From positions 62,001-126,000 of the forward strand of contig JAHHIC010000109.1 in assembly GCA_019359035.1 (NCBI GenBank): DNA of 64,000 nt. Reading direction: 5' to 3'. The DNA is from Scytonematopsis contorta HA4267-MV1 (GTDB lineage: Bacteria; Cyanobacteriota; Cyanobacteriia; Cyanobacteriales; Nostocaceae). Positions within the stretch are counted from its first letter, which is position 1. Every line of letters begins with the position of its first letter. A program made the translations under genes and the position numbers. The notes under the pieces are model-generated. The model had not been told where the DNA came from. It saw only the letters and a list, made by a program, of their open reading frames with translations, and ran no database searches. Below are positions 54,231 to 63,480 of the stretch, in pieces.

Positions 54231-54845
54231 AAACCCCATCTAACGTAGAGACGTTACATGTAACGTCTCTACATCTGTGAACCCAACAGATAACCCATCC
54301 GTTACATCCGTTGATAATCCGCACCAATGCTGTTATTCACGATGTCCGCTGCAGTAGGCATTCGAGAAGGTACAAAAATCTGCAACACTTCATTCTGTAT
54401 TTATATGTAATTCTATTTCAGAAATTATAAAGAATTCATCAACCTGAGGTGAAGAATAAATCATTTGATATTAATTCTTTAATTTTTATTTCATTCCCAG
54501 CCTCCTGATAAAAACTCCAGTTATTTCATTAGATTATTAAATATAATAAGATAATCACCAAATTTAACTGATTTTTAGAAAAAATTCTTTCTAGAAAGGC
54601 ATTTTCACTGAAAGCATTACCCGCAAGCTTCCTAGTGATAGGTAAATATTCATACACTTATTGCTACTTAGATATTTAAATGCCATCATATTTCATACGT
54701 AATAATCATTAGTAAAAGTTGGCATAATGAAAGCAATAATGTCATAAAGAGAAGGTCAACAGTTCGCTCTTGCTATATTGCTCACTAAGGGAGGCGTTTG
54801 CACCGTCGTAGCCTTTGCTTCTAGGATGGATATATCTACTTAAAC
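54231..54845. other. Gap with a GTAGAGAC palindrome, 615 bp
   Basis: A perfect copy of the palindrome (core GTTACATGTAAC) lies at 54245-54272, 14 bp past the rbgA stop codon. The rest is AT-rich, with no gene seen; it should contain the cyclase promoter. Confidence 0.6.
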
Positions 54846-56492
54846 ATGACTGAACTTAAACTGCGCCTAAACGAAGGAGATACCGAAAAAACGGTAACGG
54901 TGCATCAGGATGTATTTACCATCGGTCGTTTACCGGAATGTGATTTATACTTGCCCTTTGGTGGGGTTTCCCGTTGTCACGCTCGTTTGACGAAAAACTC
55001 TGCTGGAACATGGACGCTTGAAGATTTAGGTAGTAAAAATGGGACACAAGTGAATGAGCGTCTTCTTACCGCACCTCAAGAGCTATGTCACGGAGATGTA
55101 ATTTGGTTAGGTGATGCTAGTTTAGTAGTCGTGTTAACCATAGAAACAGCAGAAGAAACAAGTAATACGGAGGAGGATTCCGCTGAGTTTAGTCAGGAAG
55201 AAACATATGGTAAAAGGACAATCCTTCGTAACGTAAAACAATTACAACAACGATGGATAGAAGCACAAGATAAAGACGGGGACAGTAGTAATAAGGATAA
55301 AACAATTGCTCGTTTAAAAGATTTGGTAGATATTGCCAAAAGTCTTTCCGGTGCAGCCTCTATTCAAGAGATATTTACTCAAGTACAGCAAGTAGTTTTT
55401 CGTTACCTTGATAGCATTGACCGCTTAGCATTATTAATTGATGTAAGCAGTACGGGAAAGTTAGAACTAATTAATTCTGCCACTAGAAGTGCAAGCCAAC
55501 AGAAAAATCTAGCATCTGATGGTAGTTGGATTAGTCGCAGTATTTGTCAGAGAGTATTTGACGAAAAAGTTGCAATTCAAACTGCTGATGCCCAGAAAGA
55601 CGAACGTTTTTTTGGTGAGCACAGTATTTTAATTAAAGGTATTCGTAGTGCAATGGGAGTACCTTTATGGGATGAAAATAAAGTAGTTGGTGTTTTGTAT
55701 GCTGACGCAGAACTTTCTTCTTATCATTGGGTAATTCAAGGTGAAGAAGAACTCAGTTTTTTCTCGGCTCTCGCTAATATTGTTGCTTGTAGTGTACAAC
55801 GTTGGTTATTAGCAGAAAAACTAAAAAGTGAAGAAGTAATTCGTCAAAGATTAGAACGCTATCACTCTCCCGCAGTTGTACAACAATTAATCGCTATGGG
55901 AGCATCAATCGATGGTCGTTTGCCTCCCACAGAAAGCGAAATTAGTATATTGTTTGCCGATTTAGTCGGTTTCACTGCTCTTTCAGAAAGATTAAAACCT
56001 AGTCAAATAGCAGAATTATTAAATAAATTATTTGAAGAAATGCTACAAGAAGTATTTTGTTTTGGTGGCACTTTGGATAAATATATAGGTGATTGTATTA
56101 TGGCATTTTTCGGCGCACCGGAACCCCAAGCAGACCATCCTGACCGTGCTGTTTCAGCTGCAATAGGAATGTTAAATCGCCTACAAAAACTTAATGATAA
56201 TAACTTTTGGCAAGAACCATTACAGTTAAGAATTGCAATTAATAGCGGAAAAGCTGTAGTTGGAGACGTAGGAAGCTTTCAAAGGGTCGATTACACAGCT
56301 TTAGGAGGTACAATAAACTTGGCTTCTCGGATGGAAAGCATTTGTCCTCCCAGTGAATGTGTTATTAGTGAAGCCACTTATAAAACTCTTTCTGACCCCT
56401 CTTGTTTTCAAGAAATGGGTCTTTACCGTTTTAAAGGAATTCCTAGATTAGTTAAAGTTTATCAAACGAAATTAATGGGGAGTAGGGAGTAG
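54846..56492 (+). CDS. FHA-GAF class III adenylate cyclase
   Basis: 548 residues. FHA domain 1-100 (FTIGRLPECDLYLPFGGVSRCHARL, GSKNGTQVN), GAF domain about 165-325 (IQEIFTQVQQVVFRYL...AMGVPLWDENKVVGVLYAD), then cyclase domain about 370-545 with metal Asp in ILFADLVGFTALSERL and YIGDCIMAFFGAPE and transition-state residues in GTINLASRME. The Lys in GTLDKYIGD points to ATP rather than GTP as substrate. A cytoplasmic cAMP signalling enzyme that reads phosphothreonine partners (FHA) and a small ligand (GAF). Its C-terminus overlaps the heptamer tract. Confidence 0.95.
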   Translation: MTELKLRLNEGDTEKTVTVHQDVFTIGRLPECDLYLPFGGVSRCHARLTKNSAGTWTLEDLGSKNGTQVNERLLTAPQELCHGDVIWLGDASLVVVLTIETAEETSNTEEDSAEFSQEETYGKRTILRNVKQLQQRWIEAQDKDGDSSNKDKTIARLKDLVDIAKSLSGAASIQEIFTQVQQVVFRYLDSIDRLALLIDVSSTGKLELINSATRSASQQKNLASDGSWISRSICQRVFDEKVAIQTADAQKDERFFGEHSILIKGIRSAMGVPLWDENKVVGVLYADAELSSYHWVIQGEEELSFFSALANIVACSVQRWLLAEKLKSEEVIRQRLERYHSPAVVQQLIAMGASIDGRLPPTESEISILFADLVGFTALSERLKPSQIAELLNKLFEEMLQEVFCFGGTLDKYIGDCIMAFFGAPEPQADHPDRAVSAAIGMLNRLQKLNDNNFWQEPLQLRIAINSGKAVVGDVGSFQRVDYTALGGTINLASRMESICPPSECVISEATYKTLSDPSCFQEMGLYRFKGIPRLVKVYQTKLMGSRE

Positions 56493-56625
56493 GTAAAACA
56501 ATTCGCAATTCGCAATTTGGAATTCGCAATTATTGGTAATTAGATAATTATTTAATTGCGAACTGCGAATTGCGAATTGCGAACTGTCTTCCCACTCCCC
56601 ACTCCCCACTCCCCACTCCCCACTC
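56472..56625. repeat. Inverted repeat tracts after the cyclase gene
   Basis: GGGGAGTA units (56478-), AATTCGC/CGCAATT units, and then the complementary GCGAATT and ACTCCCC units (56560-56625). Several pairings are possible, giving a long stem. The last cyclase codons (MGSRE) lie inside the tract. Confidence 0.85.
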
Positions 56626-56726
56626 TTGGAAGATTTTTTTTTGCGGATTAAACTTAAGATAGTAGCTTCCAAGCTCAATGTATTAAACAAGAAACTACCT
56701 TAAACTTTTTAAGGAGAGGTTAAATA

Positions 56727-58094
56727 ATGGCTATCGCTACAATTAATCCTGCTAATGGTGAAGTACTTAAAACTTTTGAACCACATAACGATGAAGAAAT
56801 CGCTCTTAAGCTAGATTTAGCTGAACAAAGCTTTCAAAAATATCGCTTTCTCAGTTTCTCACAACGCGCTGGGTGGATGCAATCAGCGGCTGATATTTTA
56901 TTACAAGATAAAGCGCAGTTCGCTAAACTCATGACCTTAGAAATGGGTAAAACTTATAAAAGCGCTATTGCTGAAGTGGAAAAATGCGCCCTAGTTTGTC
57001 GCTATTACGCAGAAAATGCGGCTGATTTACTTAAGGATAATTACGTACAAACAGATGCGAATAAAAGTTTTGTTAAGTATCAACCTATTGGCGTAATTCT
57101 TGCTGTCATGCCGTGGAATTTCCCATTTTGGCAAGTGTTCCGTTTTATAGCACCTACTTTAATGGCGGGAAATGTTGGTTTACTTAAACACGCTTCTAAT
57201 GTACCCCAATGCGCTTTAGCAATCGAAGATGTTATTCAACGCGCTGGTTTTCCCCAAGGAGCATTCCAAACTTTATTAATACCTGCGAATAAAGTAGCGA
57301 ATGTAATGAGTGACGACCGTGTAAAAGCTGCGACTTTAACTGGTAGCGAATTTGCCGGAGCTTCACTTGCTAGTGTTGCTGGTAAACAAATTAAAAAAAC
57401 CGTCTTGGAATTGGGAGGTAGCGACCCGTTTATTGTCTTAGAAAGTGCCAACATCGAAGCGGCAGTTGCTACAGCGACAACAGCCAGAATGCTGAATAAC
57501 GGACAATCTTGTATCGCAGCCAAACGTTTTATTGTTGCCGAATCAGTTGCAGACGAATTTGAAAAATTACTTTTAGAAAAATTTCAGTCGTTAAAAGTCG
57601 GTGACCCTATGCACCCAGAAACAGATATTGGGCCTTTAGCAACACCCGATATTCTCAAAGACTTAGACCAACAAGTTCAAGCTTGTATCCAAAACGGTGG
57701 AAAAATTCTCACGGGTGGACATCCTTTATCCAACATTCCTGGCAATTTTTATCCGCCAACAATTATTATAGATATCCCCCCTGACAGCGCAATTGCCAAA
57801 GATGAATTTTTTGGGCCAGTAGCGATGTTATTTCGTGTTCCCAACATTGATGTAGCAATTAAAATAGCGAACTCTACTCCTTTTGGATTAGGTGCGAGTG
57901 CTTGGACTACAAATACAGAAGAACAACAAAGATTAATAGAGGAAATAGAAGCAGGAGCCGTATTTATTAACGATATGGTCAAATCAGACCCTAGATTACC
58001 TTTTGGAGGAATAAAACGTTCTGGATACGGACGAGAGTTAAGTACTCAGGGCATACATGAATTTGTAAATGTTAAAACAGTGTGGGTTAAGTGA
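56727..58094 (+). CDS. NAD(P)-dependent succinate-semialdehyde dehydrogenase
   Basis: 455 residues, start 7 nt after AAGGAGAGG. Aldehyde dehydrogenase signatures: MPWNFPFWQVFRF, catalytic Glu in VLELGGSDPFIVL, catalytic Cys in NNGQSCIAAKRF, and KDEFFGPVAMLFRV. It oxidises succinic semialdehyde to succinate. The next gene on the same strand, 149 bp on, encodes a ThDP enzyme of the 2-oxoglutarate decarboxylase type; together they close the TCA cycle in cyanobacteria lacking 2-oxoglutarate dehydrogenase. Confidence 0.93.
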   Translation: MAIATINPANGEVLKTFEPHNDEEIALKLDLAEQSFQKYRFLSFSQRAGWMQSAADILLQDKAQFAKLMTLEMGKTYKSAIAEVEKCALVCRYYAENAADLLKDNYVQTDANKSFVKYQPIGVILAVMPWNFPFWQVFRFIAPTLMAGNVGLLKHASNVPQCALAIEDVIQRAGFPQGAFQTLLIPANKVANVMSDDRVKAATLTGSEFAGASLASVAGKQIKKTVLELGGSDPFIVLESANIEAAVATATTARMLNNGQSCIAAKRFIVAESVADEFEKLLLEKFQSLKVGDPMHPETDIGPLATPDILKDLDQQVQACIQNGGKILTGGHPLSNIPGNFYPPTIIIDIPPDSAIAKDEFFGPVAMLFRVPNIDVAIKIANSTPFGLGASAWTTNTEEQQRLIEEIEAGAVFINDMVKSDPRLPFGGIKRSGYGRELSTQGIHEFVNVKTVWVK

Positions 58095-58097
58095 TTT

Positions 58098-58220
58098 TGC
58101 TAATTGGGAATTGGTAATTGGGAATTGGTAATTGGGAATTGGGAATTGGGAATTGGGAATTACCCGTTACCCATTACCCATTACCCATTACCCATTACCC
58201 ATTACCCATTACCCATTAGC
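58098..58220. repeat. Inverted AATTGGG / ATTACCC heptamer tracts
   Basis: Eight AATTGGG/TAATTGGG units (58100-58160) followed at once by complementary CCATTAC units (58161-58217). This long hairpin sits between two genes of one pathway and could reduce expression of the second. Confidence 0.9.
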
Positions 58221-58243
58221 TCTTATAAATTGAGGAAAATAAA

Positions 58244-59887
58244 ATGAATACCGCAGAACTATTGGTAAAATGCCTGGAAAACGAAGGAGTTGAATACGTT
58301 TTTGGACTCCCTGGTGAAGAAAACCTACATGTTTTGGAAGCAATCAAAAATTCTTCCATAAAATTTATTACTACCCGTCATGAACAAGGTGCTGCATTTA
58401 TGGCGGATGTTTACGGACGTTTAACCGGAAAAGCGGGGGTGTGTCTTTCTACTTTAGGCCCAGGAGCAACTAATTTAATGACCGGGGTCGCAGATGCTAA
58501 CCTTGATGGTGCTCCTTTGGTAGCGATAACTGGACAGGTCGGAACTGACAGGATGCATATCGAATCCCACCAATATTTAGATTTGGTGGCAATGTTTGCT
58601 CCGGTGACAAAATGGAGTAAACAAATTGTCCGACCAAGTATCACACCTGAATTAGTTAGAAAAGCTTTTAAAATTTCTCAAAGCGAAAAACCTGGTTCTG
58701 TTCATATTGATGTACCAGAAAATATTGCCGCAATGCCTGTGGAAGGCAAACCATTACGTCAAGAAAAAGCTGATAAAACCTATGCTTCGTTTGCAAGCAT
58801 TCGTGCTGCTGCTGCTGCTATTTCTCAGGCAATCAATCCAATTATTTTAGTTGGAAATGGAGCAATTCGTGCCCAAGCGAGTGATGCTGTCACTCAATTT
58901 GCAACTCAAATGAATATTCCTGCTGCAAATACTTTTATGGGTAAAGGGATTATTCCTTATACCCATCCATTAGCCTTATTGGCTGTGGGATTGCAACAGC
59001 GTGATTTTATTAATTGTGGTTTTGATAATACCGATTTAGTAATCGCTATTGGCTATGATTTAATAGAATTTTCCCCTAAGAAATGGAATTCTAATGGGCA
59101 AATTCCTATTGTGCATGTTGGAGCAAATCCAGCAGAAACAGATAGTAGCTATATCCCCACAGTGGAAGTAGTTGGAGATATTTCCGATTCTCTCGATGAA
59201 ATATTAAAAGTAGCAGACAGAACTGGAAAAGCTAATCCTTATGCAATTAGTTTACGGGCTAATATTCGTGCTGATAACGAAATATATGCTAAAGATGACG
59301 GGTTTCCCATTAAGCCGCAAAAAGTAATTTATGATTTGCGTCAAATAATGGGGCCGGAAGATATTGTTATATCAGATGTTGGTGCTCATAAAATGTGGAT
59401 AGCTCGCCATTATCATTGTCATAGCCCTAACACATGCATAATATCTAATGGTTTTGCAGCAATGGGTATCGCAATTCCTGGGGCTTTAGCAGCTAAACTA
59501 GTACATCCTAATCGTAAAGTTATAGCTGTAACTGGTGACGGTGGTTTTATGATGAATTGCCAAGAACTAGAAACAGCTTTGCGTGTTGGTACACCCTTCG
59601 TCACTTTAATTTTTAACGACGGTGGCTACGGTTTAATTGAGTGGAAACAGGAAAATCATTTTGGCAAAGGTAAATCATCTTTCGTACATTTTGGTAATCC
59701 AGATTTTGTCAAATTTGCCGAAAGTATGGGATTAAAAGGTTATCGCGTTGAGTCAGCAACAGATTTAGTTCCTATTCTCAAAGAAGCTTTAGCACAGGAT
59801 GTTCCTACTGTTATTGATTGTCCTGTTGATTATAGGGAAAACGTGCGGTTTACCCAGAAAGCAGGGGAATTGAACTGCGCTGTTTAA
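58244..59887 (+). CDS. 2-oxoglutarate decarboxylase (ThDP, acetolactate synthase-like)
   Basis: 547 residues. ThDP enzyme: activating Glu in TTRHEQGAAFMADVYGRLTG, LGPGATNLMTGVADA, and cofactor motif GDGGFMMNCQELETALRVG...IFNDGGYGLIEWKQ. It resembles acetolactate synthase large subunits, but its adjacency to succinate-semialdehyde dehydrogenase matches the characterised Synechococcus PCC 7002 pair where the enzyme decarboxylates 2-oxoglutarate to succinic semialdehyde. There is no ilvN-type small subunit next to it. Assignment rests on context and similarity from memory. Confidence 0.85.
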   Translation: MNTAELLVKCLENEGVEYVFGLPGEENLHVLEAIKNSSIKFITTRHEQGAAFMADVYGRLTGKAGVCLSTLGPGATNLMTGVADANLDGAPLVAITGQVGTDRMHIESHQYLDLVAMFAPVTKWSKQIVRPSITPELVRKAFKISQSEKPGSVHIDVPENIAAMPVEGKPLRQEKADKTYASFASIRAAAAAISQAINPIILVGNGAIRAQASDAVTQFATQMNIPAANTFMGKGIIPYTHPLALLAVGLQQRDFINCGFDNTDLVIAIGYDLIEFSPKKWNSNGQIPIVHVGANPAETDSSYIPTVEVVGDISDSLDEILKVADRTGKANPYAISLRANIRADNEIYAKDDGFPIKPQKVIYDLRQIMGPEDIVISDVGAHKMWIARHYHCHSPNTCIISNGFAAMGIAIPGALAAKLVHPNRKVIAVTGDGGFMMNCQELETALRVGTPFVTLIFNDGGYGLIEWKQENHFGKGKSSFVHFGNPDFVKFAESMGLKGYRVESATDLVPILKEALAQDVPTVIDCPVDYRENVRFTQKAGELNCAV

Positions 59888-59895
59888 AAACAAAT

Positions 59896-59923
59896 GTAGA
59901 GACCGAATTAATTCGGTCTCTAC
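59896..59923. repeat. GTAGAGAC palindrome, CGAATTAATTCG core
   Basis: Arms GTAGAGAC and GTCTCTAC around CGAATTAATTCG, 9 bp past the decarboxylase stop codon. A separate terminator-like hairpin follows. Confidence 0.9.
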
Positions 59924-59944
59924 ATTTTGGGTAACTAAAAATGC

Positions 59945-59978
59945 AAAAAAGGTGGTCTAATAGCCACCTTAAAAAAAT
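59945..59978. terminator. Two-way terminator hairpin
   Basis: AAGGTGG stem, 8-nt loop, CCACCTT stem, with A runs on one side and A/T runs on the other. It lies between the convergent decarboxylase and hypothetical genes and can serve either strand. Confidence 0.8.
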
Positions 59979-60007
59979 GTCAAGTTCACAACTAAAAAAT
60001 TCTTATT

Positions 60008-60520
60008 TTAAGCTAAAACGAAGTCCACATCACTGGCTCCTTCAGCAACAGATTGCCCAGATGTTAAACGTTGACCATTGACTTCAATAGCAAAAGGTGT
60101 ACCATCCAAGTTAAGGTTATAATCAGTTTTTTCTCCCGTATATCCCACACTGGCAACCATCTTCCGCTGACCACTTTCGTCGTATTTAAAAGCCAACATT
60201 TGATTTTTGCTTTGTTGACTGTCCTCTGCCCAAATCACCATATATTGTTGTCCTTGATAGTCAAAGACTTTTGGGGGACGATTGGGAACATAACGACCTG
60301 GATTACCAAAGCTTCTATCTAAAAAATCTTGAACAGAGTTAGGCTCTACTGTGGCATAAGCTACTTCTTCGGAAGAAGTTACTTCAGCATCTCCTTGCTC
60401 TTCCGGAACAACTTCTTCCTCACCACGATTCTTAAAATAATCCACTGCTGCTTTTGTTCCAATTGCACCAACAGTTGCAACGCCAGCACCAATTAGAATA
60501 TTACGAAGTAAGTTACTCAT
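60008..60520 (-). CDS. Hypothetical protein with N-terminal membrane segment
   Basis: 170 residues from ATG 60520, which follows a CAGGAGA ribosome site; a longer frame from 60565 lacks one. One hydrophobic segment (NILIGAGVATVGAIGTKAAV, about 6-25), an acidic linker, and a domain of about 110 residues (VQDFLDRSFGNPGRYVPNRPPKVFDYQGQQYMVIWAED...). No family recognised. Confidence 0.7.
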   Translation of the reverse strand: MSNLLRNILIGAGVATVGAIGTKAAVDYFKNRGEEEVVPEEQGDAEVTSSEEVAYATVEPNSVQDFLDRSFGNPGRYVPNRPPKVFDYQGQQYMVIWAEDSQQSKNQMLAFKYDESGQRKMVASVGYTGEKTDYNLNLDGTPFAIEVNGQRLTSGQSVAEGASDVDFVLA

Positions 60521-60717
60521 AGTTATCTCCTGATGAACAGAAAGCACCGTGGATAATAGTAGCATCCCTGAGGCGAATTTATAAATTGATTGTTTTTTTT
60601 AATAATTCAAAAAAGTGTGATTTATTTATCTTGAAAATTTTCAAAATTAACGTTTAGTAAACCACCTCACAATTCAGTAAAAATGCGGTTCATATAGTAT
60701 TTTTTTTGCTTATTTTC

Positions 60718-61803
60718 TTAATTAACTATCAAGCTATTAATACTTGATTTCACAATAATTCTCTGATTAGCCAACTCAACTGCTAATTTTATTGCCGCTT
60801 TCATACTGGTAGCATCAGCTATCCCTTGACCTGCGATATCAAAGGCTGTTCCGTGGTCAGGTGAAGTCCTCACAAACGGTAAACCAATGGAAGTATTCAC
60901 CGCACGGTCAAATGCCATCAACTTCACAGGAATTAGTCCTTGGTCGTGATAAAGCGCAAGATAAGCATCCGCAACTTTTGATGGTTCAATTTTACCAAAC
61001 CAAGCTTGACCAGGTTTCACCCACATAGTATCTGGAGGAGTTAATCCAGAAAGCTGCAAATTAGGACGTTTTTTGCGCTCTTGTTCTAACCAAGAAATCA
61101 ACCAATCTTGTTCCTCAGTTCCTAGTTGTCCCTCTTCCCCGCTATGAGGATTCAAACCCGCTATCTCTATTCTGGCTTTTTCTAAACCAAAATCTTGCCG
61201 CAAACACTCTACTAACAAATCCAGTTTTTCGGTCATTAATTCTGGTGTCAATACCTTAGATACTTGACAAAGGGGAATATGTGTAGTTACTAGCAATGCC
61301 CTGAGTGTCCAACCGGAGTAGGGAGAACGACCAACAAATAACATTCCGACCCTAGAAGCACCTGACTTTTCGGCTAAAAGCTCTGTTTGCCCAGGGTAGT
61401 CATAACCTGCCATCTTCCAAGCTGATTTTGCTATGGGAGCTGTAACAATTGCATCGAATTCACCTCGGTTAGCGCTAGCAATCGCACGCTCCATGAACGC
61501 ATAAGATGCCTTACCACTCGCAGCGTTACCCTTACCAATAATAATGCCATCTCGAACATCTTTATCTAGGGGCACATCAATCATTTTGAGCATCGTCGGA
61601 TGCATCAACGGTTCCACCTTGCCAGCCTCCAGCAATTGGGTATGGATTTTGGCTAGCAATTCCCTATTACCTACCACTGTCATATCATTATTTTTAGTGA
61701 CATCGGGGTCAGCTAAAGCTTTTAGAATTACCTCTGCTCCAATACCTGCTGGGTCTCCCAAGGTTAAAACCAATCGCGGACGACGAATTTCTGAATTTTT
61801 CAT
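60718..61803 (-). CDS. pdxA: 4-hydroxythreonine-4-phosphate dehydrogenase
   Basis: 361 residues, slightly longer than usual. Signatures [79 protein letters not shown] and [16 protein letters not shown], with the metal histidines. It makes a precursor of pyridoxal phosphate by oxidative decarboxylation in the cytoplasm. Confidence 0.95.
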   Translation of the reverse strand: MKNSEIRRPRLVLTLGDPAGIGAEVILKALADPDVTKNNDMTVVGNRELLAKIHTQLLEAGKVEPLMHPTMLKMIDVPLDKDVRDGIIIGKGNAASGKASYAFMERAIASANRGEFDAIVTAPIAKSAWKMAGYDYPGQTELLAEKSGASRVGMLFVGRSPYSGWTLRALLVTTHIPLCQVSKVLTPELMTEKLDLLVECLRQDFGLEKARIEIAGLNPHSGEEGQLGTEEQDWLISWLEQERKKRPNLQLSGLTPPDTMWVKPGQAWFGKIEPSKVADAYLALYHDQGLIPVKLMAFDRAVNTSIGLPFVRTSPDHGTAFDIAGQGIADATSMKAAIKLAVELANQRIIVKSSINSLIVN

Positions 61804-61807
61804 TTTG

Positions 61808-61874
61808 TGCTTGACGGTTGATTATTGAGGGTTAAGGGTTGACGGCTGACTGTTGACGGTTGACGGCTGTCTGC
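61808..61874. repeat. GGTTGAC heptamer tract
   Basis: GGTTGAC/GGCTGAC/GGGTTAA units upstream of pdxA and between it and petM. Confidence 0.85.
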
Positions 61875-61987
61875 TTACAAAGTGGTTTACAATATTTAAC
61901 GCGGGTCTCATCCCATATTTTGAATGACGAAGCCCAGAAATCGCTTCTTGATAAGGTTACACATCGTATTTTAGGAGAATTACACAA

Positions 61988-62095
61988 ATGAGCGGCGAAC
62001 TTTTAAATGCAGCACTGTTGTCTTTTGGTTTAATTTTCGTAGGCTGGGCACTGGGTACAGCGTTACTCAAAATTCAAGGCGCCGAAGAAGAATAA
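61988..62095 (+). CDS. petM: Cytochrome b6f subunit 7
   Basis: 35 residues, too short for most gene callers: [17 protein letters not shown] then [18 protein letters not shown]. It matches PetM, with one membrane helix and the acidic AEEE end. PetM is a small subunit of the cytochrome b6f complex in the thylakoid membrane, which links the two photosystems. It has an AGGAG ribosome site 12 nt upstream and stands alone. It is divergent from pdxA. Confidence 0.93.
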   Translation: MSGELLNAALLSFGLIFVGWALGTALLKIQGAEEE

Positions 62096-62112
62096 ACTAT
62101 ATACATTGCTTA

Positions 62113-62226
62113 ATGTCGAGACGCGGTAAATGAGACGCGGTAAATGAGACGTGATTTATCACGTCTCTACAAAAATAATTACATTTTTTAACCTGAATGT
62201 AGAGACGTTACATGTAACGTCTCTAC
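62113..62226. repeat. Run of GTAGAGAC-type palindromes after petM
   Basis: Partial arms (GAGACGCGGTAAAT twice), a GAGAC palindrome with GTGATTTATCAC core (about 62146-62170), and a perfect copy with GTTACATGTAAC core at 62199-62226. Confidence 0.85.
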
Positions 62227-62348
62227 ACGTGTAACATTTTGTTGTAAGATGGATATCTAAGAAGATTAAATTAATGTAAACTTTTGTTTGCACTAGGTAT
62301 TTCTGTTAAGATTTTTGTCATAAAGTATTAAGTTTTGTAAAAACCCTC

Positions 62349-63347
62349 ATGAAAATATTAATCGTCGGTGCCACTGGCACCCTAGGAAGACAAGTGGCTC
62401 GTCGTGCTATCGATGAGGGGTATCAGGTGCGTTGCCTTGTGAGAAGTGCCAAAAAAGCGGCATTTTTGAAAGAGTGGGGTGCGGAGTTAGTTAAAGCGGA
62501 TTTGTGTTATCCTGAGACGCTTGTACAAGCTCTGGATGGTGTAACTGCTATTGTTGATGCAGCAACAGCACGCGCAACAGATTCACTCAGCATCAAACAA
62601 GTAGACTGGGATGGGAAAGTTGCCCTGATACAAGCTGCTGTGGCTACTGGTGTAAAGCGATATATTTTCTTTTCTATATTAAATACCGAACAACATCCTG
62701 ACGTGCCTTTGATGGAAATAAAACGATGTACTGAATCGTTTTTGGCAGAGTCTGGGTTGGACTATACTATTTTACGTCTGGCTGGTTTCATGCAAGGTTT
62801 AATCGGACAGTATGGTATTCCTGTATTGGAAGGACAGCCTGTGTGGGTGACTGGAGAGTCTTCCCCCATAGCTTATATGGATACTCAAGATATAGCAAAA
62901 TTCGCAATCCGTGCCTTAAAGCTTCCACAAACAGAAAAGCAAACTTACCCAGTTGTTGGAACCCGTGGTTGGGATGCAAAAGAAATTATTAACTTATGTG
63001 AACGTTTGTCAGGCAAAGAAGCACGGGTAACACGGATGCCAATTAGCTTACTTCGTGCTGTTAGAAACATGCTGCGCTTCTTTCAATGGGGTTGGAACAT
63101 TTCTGATAGATTAGCATTTACAGAAGTTATAGCCAGTGGTAAAGCGCTGGACGCTTCAATGGACGAAACGTATGAAATTTTTGGATTTGACAAAAATGAA
63201 ACTACAACTTTAGAAAGTTATTTACAAGAGTACTTTAACCGCATCATGAAGAAGTTAAAGGAACTCGACTATGAGAAAACTCAAGTCAAAAACAAAAAGC
63301 AAAAACAAAAACAGAAAAAGACTCCCTTCAAAAAAGTTAATAGTTGA
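62349..63347 (+). CDS. ycf39: Ycf39/HCF244-like NAD(P)-binding protein
   Basis: 332 residues. Atypical short-chain dehydrogenase: ILIVGATGTLGRQVARRAIDEG dinucleotide site, CLVRSAKKAAFLKEWGAELVKADL, GVKRYIFFSILN, LDYTILRLAGFMQGLIGQY. The sequence closely follows Ycf39, which with Hlips delivers chlorophyll during D1 synthesis and photosystem II assembly. The last 30 residues are lysine/glutamine-rich and probably not conserved. Confidence 0.9.
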   Translation: MKILIVGATGTLGRQVARRAIDEGYQVRCLVRSAKKAAFLKEWGAELVKADLCYPETLVQALDGVTAIVDAATARATDSLSIKQVDWDGKVALIQAAVATGVKRYIFFSILNTEQHPDVPLMEIKRCTESFLAESGLDYTILRLAGFMQGLIGQYGIPVLEGQPVWVTGESSPIAYMDTQDIAKFAIRALKLPQTEKQTYPVVGTRGWDAKEIINLCERLSGKEARVTRMPISLLRAVRNMLRFFQWGWNISDRLAFTEVIASGKALDASMDETYEIFGFDKNETTTLESYLQEYFNRIMKKLKELDYEKTQVKNKKQKQKQKKTPFKKVNS

Positions 63348-63392
63348 CAGTTGACGGTTTACAGTTGACGGTTAAAGGTTAGCGGTTAACAT
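63340..63392. repeat. GTTGACG heptamer tract
   Basis: GTTGACA/GTTGACG/GGTTAAA units that start at the ycf39 stop codon. Confidence 0.85.
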
Positions 63393-63480
63393 TTTATTGA
63401 ACAATATTAGAGAGTAATGTTGTCAAAAATGTGTAACGATTAAAATATACTGAGCATCCCCAATACTTGGATAATTGAGT

